Assembly: GCA_030849805.1 (NCBI GenBank)
Contig: JASANZ010002142.1
Coordinates: 1 to 53,872, forward strand
Direction: 5' to 3'
DNA from: Sergeia podlipaevii
Lineage: Eukaryota > Euglenozoa > Kinetoplastea > Trypanosomatida > Trypanosomatidae
Length of the DNA: 53,872 nt
The notes below the pieces were generated by a model. That model had not been told where the DNA came from. It saw only the letters and a program-made list of their open reading frames with translations, and made no database searches. Of the stretch, positions 39,544 through 50,633 are shown piece by piece; within the stretch, counting starts at the first letter, position 1, and each line of letters begins with the position of its first letter. Position numbers and translations under genes: made by a program.

Positions 39544-41629
39544 TGTGTGTGTTTGTTTCACTGTGTGCAATTCTCTTTTATCTTGTTTGTTTGTTTGTTT
39601 TATTGTTTTTTATTTTTTCTCTTCTTTTTAAAAAAAAAAAAATCTTGATCCCGCGCCTTCCTTTTCTATTTAGAAAAGGGTATTGAAGAGATAGATACAT
39701 TTAAAGAAAACATATGCAATTCTTTTTGATTTGGCAATTGTCATTTTCAATGTTTATATTTGCTGTATGTGTGTGTGTGTGTGTGTGTTGATGTCTTCTT
39801 TTGTTGCTTCTTTACCCGAGGAGTGTTTCTACTTGCTGTGTTGAAGCATAGTACCCCCTCGCATTGTATATGCGAAGCGAGCACTCCCTCTAAGACACAC
39901 ACATGCGCGCGCATATATACGCGCAAAAAGTAGCTATGAAGACGAAAAGTGGAAGTTGTGAGTCTGACCTGGAGCCGATAAAGCCGTCATGGGATTTGGA
40001 ATATATATATAGCTATTTGTTTAGGAGGTCTGTGCCCACGGATGTATATACCGTCAGTTTAGTTCTATAGCGCTCATTCAAGAGGGGACCACAGTCTGTT
40101 GTTTCTTCTTGTTTTCTTATTTCTTCTTCTTCTTTTTTTCTTTTTCTTTTTTTTAAAGTTTCCCGTTCTTTCTCATGTTTCTGTGAGGAGAGCCACCTTT
40201 AGTGTGTATCTCTCTCTCTCTCTCTGTATGCGTGTCTGTATGTGTAAACATTTCTTGCTCGGTATTACGTGTTTTTTTTAAAGCTTTTTTTTTTCTTCTT
40301 TTCCTTTAAGCGGCTTTAACATTATTATTATTATTGTGATTGTTGCTATCCTGTTTGTATATGGTCTCGTCTACCCCTTCCCCTCCTTCACCCTCCTCCC
40401 CGTCCCCTCTCCTGTGTCGAATAATAAAGCACTAGGCTCTATTCCCGCCGTTTTGTTGTGCTTGATGGGAGAGCTCACTCCACCTGTTCTCTTTTTTTTC
40501 TTTTCTTTTTTTTGTGTGTGTGTGCACACAGGGTCGTCCCAGTCTACAGTGTTTTGTATCGCCATGAGTGTTTTCTTCATTTTCTTCCTTCTAGTGATAC
40601 GAAAGGGGGAAAAAAAAGGGAGGAGAATATATATATATTAACAAGAAGGCGTATTTGAGCGTCTATACGAGCATGGATATACACATAAACACACTCACAC
40701 ACGCATTATTGTACGAAGAAATTTTAATGAACTCTACCCAAACACAAAAAAAATATGCCCATACATACATACATACATACAAATGCATGGAAGGAAGTAA
40801 TTAGAGAAAAAAATAAAGCAAGATTATATGCATGTGAGAAGGTATAGTTACACGTCTACACTAGAGATGCTGAAGAGAACAACATTAGCATGGCTTGAAG
40901 TACGGAAGGGTCATAGTAATTGCAAGTGAAGTAGCACGTAGGGAGTCGACTTTTGATTGGTGACTTCACCTCGAATTAGATTATATAGTATGAAATGCTA
41001 TGTGCTTTTTTTTCTTTGTCTCTCCCTTTTCCTCTTTCTTCTTTTTTTTTTTTTTTTTTAATGAGAAAACATTGCTAGACTTCAAAATAAAGGTATTTTA
41101 ATTTTTTTTGTATAATCGTTTTCTTCTGTGTGTGTGTGTGTGTTTTTTTTTTTTGTGTGTGTGCGACCGTTTTATTTCCTTACTTTAATGAAAACGCTTT
41201 TTTTTTATTTTATTTTTCTCCTTTATTTTATAAATATTATTACTATTACTGTTAATAAATTACTTTTTTTTTTATCTTATAAGAAGAAGAAGAAAAAAAA
41301 AAGGTGAGATACGCGTCATCATGTTTTTTTTTCCTGCTTGTATTGTGGGTGGCCACATTCTTTTCGTCCAATTTTTTGTTTCTCGCTATTATTATTATTA
41401 CTATTATTTTTTCCATGAAAGCAAACGGATAAGGCGAGAAGAGTGTGGGAGAAAATTTTATTTTTAAAAGCGTAGGGGGAAACAAAAAAAAAACATAACA
41501 GCAACATTAAACATATATATAGGGTGCTCACTGCTAAGTAAGAATGAGAGAGAGGGGGAACAGTGCTAGTGAGAAAGAAGGGTGGTTGCATATAAATACA
41601 TTTAACTTGTTGTTCTTTTGCCTGTCAAT

Positions 41630-41652
41630 ATCTATATATGAAATATATAGAT
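41630..41652. repeat. Perfect 10-bp inverted repeat with 3-nt loop
   Basis: ATCTATATAT at 41630-41639 and its exact reverse complement ATATATAGAT at 41643-41652, separated by GAA. It could form a small RNA hairpin, but it is entirely A/T-rich apart from one C-G pair. Confidence 0.85.
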
Positions 41653-43422
41653 CAAGAAAGGAAAGGAATACATCCATGCTCCTTCGTGTGTGTGTGTGTG
41701 TGTCTGCCGCCCGCCCCCCACTTTTCCTTTTTTTTTTTGTAGCGTATGAGACTCTCCTTCCCTCTACATATACATAGCATGTATAAGGAATGTGGTGTAT
41801 ATTGCTGAATGAGGAAGGGAGGGAGGCGGGGCCCCAGCCATGGGCATTTTGGAGAGTGATTGAGAGGCTGGCTTGTGCTTCGTGGATTGTTGAAGAAGGA
41901 AACGAAAGGAAAAGCAAGATGGGTTCTGTATAGCGGCCAGCCTTGCCGTGAGAATTGCAGAGGCTCAGCGAGCATGCTGTGAAAGCGTTCAGTTGTCATC
42001 TTGCTGTTGAGCGTGTGCTTTATTTACGAGAACAGAGAGGAAGAAATATGAAAACTTATTACCTGTTCATTTTCTTTTTTCTGTATGTTTACGTGTGCAT
42101 ATACACACAAATGTGTGAGATATCTCGAGAGGTACCTATTCATGTGCAGTTCATTAAACTTTCATTTCTTCTTCTTCTTTAGTTTGCTATTGTTTGTTGT
42201 TTTTTTTTGCTACACAGAGCGTCCTTTCGTCTACTCCATGTTCTCCTCCCTCCCCCTCTTTCTTTTTTGAAAAAGGGAAAAAATGGGTGTTTGTTATCTT
42301 GTGTGCTTATCTCGTAACTGCGGTTTTTTTTTTTTGAGCTTTCGAGTGTGCATATCTGCATTGAGAGAGCGAAGGAACGGTTAGAAGAAACACATGCGCG
42401 CACACACACACACACACACACTCAAAAGCAACTGCTGTACGTATGTAGAGGAGGAGGAGGAGGAGAGGAACAGAGGAAGGAAAGAGAACTGAAGAGAACA
42501 TCCTTTTTTTTTGCCTTTCAACGCGTAGAGAAGCGACGAAGGAGGGGGGAAAGAAGTGACAAAACGAAAAACAAGTCTTCCTAACTAGGGCGAGTACGCT
42601 GAAAACATACATACCTGTTTCACCTGTATGATGTGTGCATCTGGGTGTAATTTTTTTTTTCTATGTGTGTGTGTGTGTTGTTGTTTTTTTTTTTTCAAAA
42701 TGCTTATTCTTGTAACGTGTTCCTTTTTTTTAAAAAAAAAAAAGATGCAAAGGCGATCCAAACGGTTATCCTCCTCCTCTCCCACTATGACATCTTCCCA
42801 GCAGTGCTGCCCTACGCCCTCTTTACTTTCGTTCACTTTGCGTAAACTTTGGAAGGAAACAAAGCGGCGCACACAGGATATACGTTTCAAAGATGAGCAC
42901 CAGCGCGCCACGTGAAGAATTGGATAAATGGGAGGGGGGGAGAAACTTATCGGAAGAGAGTAGCATACAGGGTGTCCGAACTGTCCATAGCTTTGACGTA
43001 CTGTGGAAAGAAGCTTGAAGAAAAGGAGAGAATTTAAAAAATATGCGTTTTCCTCCCTTCCCCCCACCCCTCCTTTCTTTCTTTTCTTTACACCGATGAG
43101 GTTTTGCCATGGTGGATCAGGTATGATGTACTCACGTATATTATTATTATTATTATTATTATTATTTATAATTCTTTTTTTTTGTTTCTACAGTTGCTGT
43201 TGTTGGTATTTTGCCTCCTTTTTTCTTCTCAGGTGAAAGGGCTTGCAAGCGCCGTTTTTTGTCACTATGAAGTAAGCAACAAAGAACGCTCTGTATTGAA
43301 GCTCTGCACGTGTTTGCACGTTCCTTTTGCCGTTTTTTTTTTATTGCTTCTACTGCTGCTAGTGTATGCAAGTGCATTTTGGCATAAAGCAGCGTGAGCT
43401 TTCGTTAAAGTTAAATTTATTT

Positions 43423-43452
43423 ATCTATCTATCTATATATAGACAGATAGAT
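43423..43452. repeat. Near-perfect 30-bp palindrome (GATA/TATC repeats)
   Basis: ATCTATCTATCTATA followed directly by TATAGACAGATAGAT: arms of 15 with one mismatch. It arises from a TATC tetranucleotide run meeting its inverse, so it may be simple-repeat evolution. Confidence 0.8.
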
Positions 43453-45190
43453 GTATAGTTTTTTTTTTTCGTTTTCTCTATCTCTCTTTAGTACGTGATC
43501 CTTTTTTTTCTTTCGTTCGCTTACTAAAAGTGCATTATTATTATTATCTTCCTCACTTTTCAACTTTTGGTTTCACTCTTGTAATCTTCTCTCCTGTTGT
43601 GTATCACGCTATTTACTTCTCCATCTGTTAACTTCCCCCCCCCCCTCCTCTTTTTCTTCTGTAAGTCCCCTCTCTTCCTTTCCTCTCTTTTCTTGGTGAA
43701 AGCCATAAAGCTGGTTCTTTTTTTGATAAAAACAAAATACGTACATGCTTTAAAGAGAGTGTGCATCGCTTGCTTTTTTGTTGTTGTTGTTGTTGTTGTG
43801 TGATGCCCCTTTTGTAAACTTGAATGCCTACTATGATGGATCAAGAAGAGGAAGAAATAATATAAAATGGGAGAGTACAGTGAAACGATTCATTCCGTGT
43901 TTTTTTTTCATTTTTACTTTATTTTGTATTTCTCTTATTATTATTATTATTATTATTTTATTGTTGTTTTTTAAAAACATATTTCTATACATGCGCTGCA
44001 CAAGGTGCATAAAAGAAGAAATAAAGAACTTTTAAAAAATGGATTCTGACTGATTTGTTGATTTTTGTTGTTGGTGTTGTTGTTTATTGTTGTTTTCTCT
44101 TTGTGTCATCCTCCATTTTTTCTTTTTGTTGTGATTGAGATTAGTATATATTTTTGTCTTTGTTATTATGTTCTTTTTTTTCGACTATTTTGATTAGGTA
44201 TCGGAGATATATATTTTGTTGTTGTTGTATCTTGTTGGGAATGAACGCAAGCATAAACTCGTAACATGATAGTGAAAGAAAAACAAAAGTGGGTTGTATG
44301 GTTGGGAGGAGGTGAGTGGGTGGAGGAGCCATTACTACGATGACATGTTAGCGATCGTTGCAAAGCGCATGAAACTAAACTAACAACAAAAAAAAGCCAC
44401 AAAAAATAGCATGTGGCCCTTTCTTTAAAAGGGAGGATAGCAGAAAGGAAGAACACAATCACACATTTGAGGGGTGAGTCGATCAAAGCGTGATGCATGA
44501 TAAGAGCTCCTTCCCAAATACCAAAAAAAAAAGTGGTGATAAGAAGAAGGGATGATCAGTACGGGGCTTCAAAAATAGCTCTTAACAATAATCACATCAC
44601 ATATTTGTATCTGTGTTTAAATTGCACATTTTCTCCCTTGCATTTTTTTTTCCTTCTTCTTTCTTTTATTTCTTTTCTACTATGTTCATTTTTGAAGCTC
44701 AATTTATTTAGTTCCAGGGGATCATTATTATTTATTGCCTCTACTTTCTTTTTATAATTTTTTTGGGTGTGCTTACACACATATATATATAGGTTCTCAC
44801 CTCTACGCGCGCGCACACACACACGAACTGGTAAACACAGGTGCACATTCGCTCTGAAAGAACACAGCAGTTTTATACCGTATTCAGTTGCCATACACAC
44901 ACATATATACTATTTTGTGGTGGCGCTGCGTTTTTTTTTTTAAGTATTTCCTCTTTTGCTATTTTTGTTTGTTTGTTCATTATTCAACTTCACGTACCAG
45001 CTCTTTATATTATTGTTATTATTACTTTCTCTCGCTTTACCAAAAAAAAAGGATTTTTTTTTTTTTGAGATTCTGCGCTTCTTGTGCCTGAGAGCTACAT
45101 CACACAAGTATACCTACTTGGAAGTTCGAAGAGCAAAAAAAAAAAAGGAGAAAGAAAAAAATCAATTGAGAATAGAGGTAAGAACTAAAT

Positions 45191-47002
45191 ATGCAGCCAA
45201 CTGTAGATCTTGATGATCTTTTTGGAGTGCCGAAGCCTCTTCCACCGCCGCCAACAGGAGCGCATCCACAACAACAGGATCACACAGCTTTCTTTCCTCC
45301 TCCTCCTCCTCTTCCCATGGGTCCACCTTACGACAATAATGATATCACCGTGCCTCTACCACCTCCGCCGCCGTATGACAGCTACCCTCCTTCAATGCCT
45401 CAGGGTCAGCCTGTGGGGTATGACCAGTCCGCCTATCCCCTTCGGCAGCAACCACAGCAAGGAGGTTCTCCGTATTATGGAAATAGAGACGCTTTCTCGC
45501 CACAAGGGGGAGTACCACCATCCATGAACACTGCGAACGTTCTCTTCCCTCCTCCTCAGCAACAACCACAACAGCAGCAGCAGTCTATGTCTCTGTATGG
45601 TAATGGCTATCCACCCATCCACCCCCAGCAACAGCGGCAACTACAAAACTCTATTGGAGTACCGCCTCAGCCACCTAGCGCTTCCGCTTCAGGTGAACTG
45701 CAGCAGCAACAACTCCCAGGACAGTCCTCCACCTCTACTCGCACCCGCACACAAGAAGAGGAGGACAAGGAACAACTGGAAAAGATTATTCGTCTGCGCC
45801 GCGAACTGGAGGCAGAGCAACAGCGCGAGCAGCAGAAACGTGAAGAGCAGAATACGTGGGGCTGTGCCCAGTGTACCTACCGCAATCAGCTGAGCTCCAC
45901 GTCATGCGAGGTGTGCAACGCTGGCCGCCCCGGGTATTCCGCACCCGTGCCACCTGTACAACAGCATCAGCCACAGCCACAGCAAGCACAGCAGCAGTCA
46001 CGTCCTGCTGGTGTCACTGCGTGGCAGTGTGGCATGTGCCTTGCTCCCAACGAGGCTCATCACACCCGCTGCAAGGTGTGCTCCGCCTATCGCCAGAGCG
46101 GGACACCAATTCCAGCAAGCAACACCCATAGCAACCCCTCCACTGCCGCTGGTGCACCGCAGTACAGCGGCGGCAACAACAGCAGAACTACAAACTGGAA
46201 GTGCAGCGTTTGCGGCCGCGTCAACACCGCCTCTCAGGCCAACTGTCCTGCGTGCAATGGCTATCAGCGAAACGGTATACCCTTGACCTCGGGTCCTAGC
46301 TCTTCTTCTTCAGGGCCCATGGGGCAGCCCGCCGCCGCCGCCGTTCCGGCGACAGCAGGGCAAGTGTGGTCGTGCTCCGTATGCACGTTGGAGAATCCAG
46401 TGACCAATGCGGTGTGCAGCGCTTGTGAGAGTGGTCAGCGTCCAAGGCACCTTGCTATTCCACCTGGTACTGGTGGAGCCGGGAGAGATCAAAGGCGCGA
46501 TAGGCACGGCCACATGCCGGGATCGTCCTCCGTCACAACGGTTCCCGGCGGTGCCGGGTCGTCGTCGACCCCTGCGCCGGGCAGTCGTGACACGTGGCCC
46601 TGCCCAACCTGCACTTTCCATAATCAAATGCGTCGATCCAAGTGCGATATGTGTGGCGCCGCACGCCCTGCGCAATACGCACAGCAGCAGCAACAGCAGA
46701 CTCTCTCCGCAAAGGAGAAGGAGGCACGCCGCACGCAGGAGGAAGAGAGTGACGAGGATGAGGTGCAGTGGCAAGACGACGACGTCGCACGTGCGTGCAA
46801 CCGCTGTCACGAAGAGTTCGGCATACTGCGGCGACGCCATCACTGCCGTGCGTGTGGGTATGTGTTCTGTGCCAACTGCTCTCAGTACTACATGGAGGTG
46901 AGGAAGGGACGTGGGCAGGAGCGTGTATGTCTGAACTGCTTTACCGCACGAGAGCAAGAGCAGCTGCGAGAGAAGCGGCATGGCTCTAAGAAGGGCAAGT
47001 AA
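45191..47002 (+). CDS. Five RanBP2/NZF-type zinc fingers plus C-terminal FYVE domain
   Basis: 603 residues. The N-terminal ~190 are Pro/Gln-rich and disordered (PLPPPP, QQQPQQQQQ), then a short charged helix (EEEDKEQLEKIIRLRRELEA). Five WxCxxC...CxxC zinc fingers start near residues 223 (WGCAQC), 278 (WQCGMC), 336 (WKCSVC), 393 (WSCSVC) and 469 (WPCPTC). Finger five reads CTFHNQ...CDMC, with the Thr-Phe and Met that ubiquitin-binding NZF fingers use; finger one has CTY. The C-terminus (about 530-595) is a FYVE domain: WQDD, ACNRC, RRRHHCRACGYVFC and RVCLNC. FYVE domains bind PI3P on endosomes. An endosomal adaptor reading ubiquitin and PI3P is inferred; RNA binding by some fingers is the alternative. 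Confidence 0.92.
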   Translation: MQPTVDLDDLFGVPKPLPPPPTGAHPQQQDHTAFFPPPPPLPMGPPYDNNDITVPLPPPPPYDSYPPSMPQGQPVGYDQSAYPLRQQPQQGGSPYYGNRDAFSPQGGVPPSMNTANVLFPPPQQQPQQQQQSMSLYGNGYPPIHPQQQRQLQNSIGVPPQPPSASASGELQQQQLPGQSSTSTRTRTQEEEDKEQLEKIIRLRRELEAEQQREQQKREEQNTWGCAQCTYRNQLSSTSCEVCNAGRPGYSAPVPPVQQHQPQPQQAQQQSRPAGVTAWQCGMCLAPNEAHHTRCKVCSAYRQSGTPIPASNTHSNPSTAAGAPQYSGGNNSRTTNWKCSVCGRVNTASQANCPACNGYQRNGIPLTSGPSSSSSGPMGQPAAAAVPATAGQVWSCSVCTLENPVTNAVCSACESGQRPRHLAIPPGTGGAGRDQRRDRHGHMPGSSSVTTVPGGAGSSSTPAPGSRDTWPCPTCTFHNQMRRSKCDMCGAARPAQYAQQQQQQTLSAKEKEARRTQEEESDEDEVQWQDDDVARACNRCHEEFGILRRRHHCRACGYVFCANCSQYYMEVRKGRGQERVCLNCFTAREQEQLREKRHGSKKGK

Positions 47003-47962
47003 ACAACAACAAAAGAAAAGCGAGGGGGAAGGGAGGGAGAAAGAGAGATGAGGAAGTCAAGCACGAGCGTTTCACAGGAAGAATATTTGTTGAAGATGAG
47101 AGAAGGTTCTCTTACGATTGAAAAGGAGGCTTGCACCAGTATATTGCCTCCTGAGTGACCCCCCTCCTCTTCTTTCTCTTATTCTTCAGCTCTTTACTTT
47201 TTTTTCCCTCTCTTTTCATCATCATTATTATTATTACTGTTATCTTTTTGTATACGCATGCTGTTTGATTTGTCCTTTCTTTCGTGCGCAACATTCCTCC
47301 GAAGGCTGTTGATCAAGAAGAGAATATGAGTTTCTTTGTTGGTGTTAAACGTTGACGATTATTATTATTATTATTGCTGTTATTAGTGATGTTACGAATG
47401 CATGGGGAGAAGTGCCTGTCTTCTATTGCTTATAAGGCGTTGGCGTCTCTCAAGGAGAGTACACATATCATTTTTCTGAGCAATTTTGCTTTTCTTTCTT
47501 GATCTATATATATATATATATATATATATATGTTTTTTCTTTGCGTGTGTACAATTTTTTTTTTTTTTTTCTTTCTTTGGATATGGGTGCGAGCGTTGGG
47601 GCGCTTTTGTGATTTATTTTGTTCTATTTTGCTGGCCGTTGTTGCTGCTTGATTTCTGACGACAGCTGTATCAGTGGGCAAAAAAAAAATGTGAAATGGT
47701 ATTGCAGACGCCACAACGAATCGTGCAGGTGAAGAATAAGAAGAATATAAAAAAAAGATGTATCTTCATTATATATAGAGAGCGGCTTTTTATTATCTCC
47801 TCTCTTCTTTGTTTATGGGTGCTCACACACATACACATTGATTTGTATATTGTATATTGGGGTCTTCCACTTTCTATATTGCATTGCTTTCACAATCCTT
47901 TTCTCTGTTTCTCTCTCCGTTTTTTTTTATGATTAACTTGGTATTGACTCGAGCATATAACC
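47003..47962. other. Intergenic DNA between the FYVE gene and eS27
   Basis: 960 nt: FYVE gene 3' UTR and eS27 5' region. It has TTA runs (about 47225-47237, 47359-47377), an AT run (47508-47531) and a T18 run (about 47552-47569). No gene is recognised. Confidence 0.6.
47895..47953 (+). promoter_or_regulatory. Trans-splice acceptor of eS27
   Basis: Tract TTTTCTCTGTTTCTCTCTCC then GTTTTTTTTT, with the first AG at 47952-47953 (ACTCGAG), 9 nt before the ATG. Confidence 0.65.
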
Positions 47963-48223
47963 ATGGGTTTCTTTGACTCCGACCTGAGCTACCCCACCGT
48001 GCGCTCTGAGCGCATGAAGCACAAGCGCCGTCGCCTTGTGCAGGGCCCCAACTCCTACTTCATGGACGTGAAGTGCCCTGGCTGCGGTAACGTGACTGTT
48101 GTGTACAGCCACGCCACCACCAGCGTTCAGTGCAACGGGTGCGCCACCGTGCTGACCCAGCGCACTGGCGGCAAGGCTAAGCTGACCCACGGCTGCGGTG
48201 TCCGTCGCAAGGCTGACCACTAA
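47963..48223 (+). CDS. RPS27: 40S ribosomal protein S27 (eS27)
   Basis: Small-subunit ribosomal protein near the platform. 86 residues, the normal length for the family. It has the C4 zinc finger [12 protein letters not shown]...QCNGC (C-x2-C-x14-C-x2-C), preceded by the family's [20 protein letters not shown] and followed by [15 protein letters not shown]. Codons are almost all G/C-ending, as expected for a highly expressed gene here. Ribosomal protein genes are often duplicated in trypanosomatids; only one copy is in this window. Confidence 0.97.
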   Translation: MGFFDSDLSYPTVRSERMKHKRRRLVQGPNSYFMDVKCPGCGNVTVVYSHATTSVQCNGCATVLTQRTGGKAKLTHGCGVRRKADH

Positions 48224-49258
48224 GAAGAAGAAAAAAAAAGGAAGATGAAGAGTGAGGGCCCTCAGTTGTTACTGTTTTCTTTTTGTTGCTGTTTCTTTGA
48301 CGCTGACGTACAAAACAAATACGAAACATTCATATATCACCAGTAATGAAGGAGCAAACAACAAGAACGATATATACGTATCAGTGGCAAGTACAGTGAC
48401 GCACTTGCTTTTAAGATCGGATGTATTGCTCTTTCCTTATCACTTAGTCTTACCTGCAGTACCAGCTCTTGCAATGCTTTCGCATTCACATTTTTCACCA
48501 TGCCTTGATACTCGCGGCTAGCGCCGCAACACAGTGCGAGGAGATGTGGAGTTTTGAAATGCTTGCCAAGGCTTGAGCAAAAGGCAGTAAATGCTTCGTG
48601 GGATGTTGTTTTTGTTGTTGTTGTTGTTGCTTTTTGATTCTTGTCGCTGTTTCACTCCTCCACGTATGATTCCTTTTTCTTTTCACTTTGTGTGAAGTCC
48701 CCCTTACGGTGTGCAATTCTTTCTTTCTGTTTTGTAATTTTTTTTCTTTTATCTAAAAAAAAAAAAAAGGATGGATACGCTTCATTTTCTCAGCGAGGCT
48801 TTCTTTTCTCTCCTTTCTTCTTGTAGCTTCGTGTCGGCTTAGGCTTTTGCCACAAGTCACCCTGCCGATTGTCCTGTCCAGTTGTTTTTTTCTTGTAGAC
48901 ACTTTTTTTTTTCTTTTGAGAACGATGCTTTAACATTAGTGTGATGTGATCTATTGTCCTGCTTACTTACTACGATTTTTGCCCCTTTTTTTTCATGTTT
49001 TTTTTTCTTTTTTGATACATGCCAAAATAGTTCGTGCGCTACGTGAGAAGTATTTTTTTTTTTTTTTTGTGCTTCTCCCATCCGTTTAAAGTTACGTACA
49101 CTCAATAGGAAAAAAAGCAGGCAGGGAATAGCTGGACAGCATTCATTGTTTTGCTGCCACGTTCATTCAGATAATTTATTCACAACGCTACTTACCAACG
49201 CACGCACACAAATATTGCCAAGCACACGCATACACACACACATATCAAAGGAATAAAA
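48224..49258. other. Intergenic DNA between eS27 and the Dpy-30 gene
   Basis: 1.03 kb, T-rich on the + strand, with T runs (49053-49068 and others) and a TTG run (about 48607-48629). A credible acceptor for the Dpy-30 gene is TCCCATCCGTTTAAAG, AG at 49090-49091, giving a 5' UTR of about 167 nt. No additional gene is seen. Confidence 0.55.
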
Positions 49259-49831
49259 ATGTCAGCGGCCTCTGCTGCTGTGACAGCTGCGCCGCTTTCG
49301 TCTTCAGCGCAGGCGCCAAGGCAGTCGACGCAGTTTGCCGAGGACCCCGCCGATAGTGAGGAGGTGCAGCGTCTTCTCTCTCATCTCGCGCGTGTGGGCC
49401 CCATGGGGGTGATGTCCAGCGCTTGTGCAGAGAACAGTGCCAGAAGCAAGGCAGCTGCTGCGATGGCAAGCAGTAGCAGCAGCGGCGGCTACACTAGTGA
49501 CAACATCCCCCTCTACGCCTTGCCTGACGAGGAGTATCTTGAGGCGACAACGCTGCCCTTGCTGCTGCGTGCGCTGGAGGAGGTTGCCAAGGTACGCCCA
49601 CCGGACCCACTTGCATTCATTGCAGCTTACTTGCTTGGCAATAACCCTCAGAGAACTCCTACTGGACCTCTTCTTCACAACGCAGAGGGGCGTAAAGTAC
49701 CACTGATAGAACTGGCAGAGAGGGCAGCGACGCACTGGTCAGTGGACGGGTGCGAGAGAGCGCATGGGGAGGCTCATGGTGAGGCGGAGACGGACGTGTG
49801 GCCTCTGCCAGACTCTGCTGCGCCGCTGTGA
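49259..49831 (+). CDS. Dpy-30 motif protein
   Basis: 190 residues. Residues ~93-135 match a Dpy-30 dimerisation motif: YLEATTLPLLLRALEEVAKV, then RPPDPLAFIAAYLLGNNP, with the typical L..L..A..V....P.DP..F.A.YLL..N pattern. The N-terminal 80 residues are Ala/Ser-rich and low-complexity, and the acidic tail has no recognised domain. Dpy-30 modules form four-helix docks that bind amphipathic helices of partners, in Set1/MLL histone methyltransferase complexes and in ciliary radial-spoke and adenylate-kinase proteins. With no second domain, the complex it serves cannot be told from sequence. Given the many axonemal genes in kinetoplastids, a flagellar role is as likely as a chromatin one. Confidence 0.88.
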   Translation: MSAASAAVTAAPLSSSAQAPRQSTQFAEDPADSEEVQRLLSHLARVGPMGVMSSACAENSARSKAAAAMASSSSSGGYTSDNIPLYALPDEEYLEATTLPLLLRALEEVAKVRPPDPLAFIAAYLLGNNPQRTPTGPLLHNAEGRKVPLIELAERAATHWSVDGCERAHGEAHGEAETDVWPLPDSAAPL

Positions 49832-50633
49832 GACAGAGCTATTTTAAAAAAAAAATAGAAAAATAGAGAGGGTGCCTCGCTATACATATCACATGGGTGC
49901 GCATGCACGTGCTCGCACCTCGTTGTGAAGGATGTCTCTTATTCATTTCATTACGTTTTACAACACTGATGATGTACAAAGGAAAATATATTCATGCCAC
50001 TATATATATATATCACTCTTGATGGAGTCCCCGAGTTGCTATTAAACTGGAAGGAAGGAAAGAGGAGGTGTTTCCTTGATGTTGCGGAGGCAGCGGTGGA
50101 GTCAATTTGCCCAAAGATATCTACAATTATTGTACTGCGCTTGTTTAATTTTTTAAAAAAAATCTTTTCATTTTCATTTTCATATATTTTTTCTCTCTTA
50201 TGATTTACTTAAAGAGTTAGAGTGTAGACAGCAGCAGTTTTCAAAAGGAAGAAAAGAAGAGATACATTTAAGCTTCTTCCGGCAGTATATCAGCGCTGTT
50301 TAGAGGTGCTTTTCTGATAGTTGCTGCTTCTTTTTTTTTTTTTCTTTTTGCTGCTGTTTTTTTTTCTTTCATTTTTGTTTTTTCTTTCCTTCCTACTCAC
50401 TGCGGAAAAGAACTACATCGCAGAGTGGAAGAGGAAAGAGAAAGAGAGAGAGAGAGAGAACACTTCTATATATATATTTATATCTACCGAGAAGTATTCA
50501 CATATCGTTCAGTCAGTTGATACAAAGTTTATATCTGCTCAAGTACGTCTAAACAACTCTTTTTTTTCTCTTTGCTTTGTTATTTGCTGTGTTTTTTTCC
50601 CCCCCCCTTTGTGTGCTTAATATTGCAGCAACA
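49832..50633. other. Intergenic DNA between the Dpy-30 gene and the AAA protease gene
   Basis: About 800 nt of T-rich DNA with a GA run (about 50440-50459), TA runs (about 50001-50013, 50468-50475) and the strong C/T tract and acceptor of the next gene. No gene is seen. Confidence 0.6.
50560..50628 (+). promoter_or_regulatory. Trans-splice acceptor of the YME1-like gene, 5 nt from the ATG
   Basis: T-rich DNA then GTTTTTTTCCCCCCCCC and TTTGTGTGCTTAATATTGCAG, AG at 50627-50628, followed by CAACA and the ATG at 50634. It excludes the in-frame Met at 50577. Confidence 0.8.

Larger units (their letters stand above)
36433..45190. other. 8.76-kb interval without a convincing gene
   Basis: The longest gene-free stretch in the window, inside the plus-strand unit. 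It is T-rich on the + strand, with poly-T runs up to about 18, TG runs (39069-39104 and about 39526-39551), TTA/ATT runs (about 37606-37620, 43140-43166, 43938-43957) and CT runs. Frames are under about 160 codons and coded by these repeats. More complex islands interrupt the repeats (near 36733-36850, 37960-38045, 39840-40010, 40860-40980, 41800-42045, 42745-42940 and 44270-44510). It may be an extremely long 3' UTR of the RRM gene, the site of unannotated non-coding RNAs, or both. No tRNA, rRNA or transposon protein is seen. Confidence 0.7.

Noticed and set aside
36433..45190. Many 60-160 codon frames in the long gap taken as possible small genes
   Set aside because: They are coded by T, TG, ATT and CT repeats (runs of Phe, Leu, Cys-Val, Ser-Leu), occur on both strands, and show no domain.
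45345..46981. Minus-strand frames opposite the zinc-finger/FYVE gene (74-223 codons)
   Set aside because: They lie against transcription direction and overlap a gene with clear zinc-finger and FYVE motifs; their Cys/Arg/Leu-rich content is a shadow.
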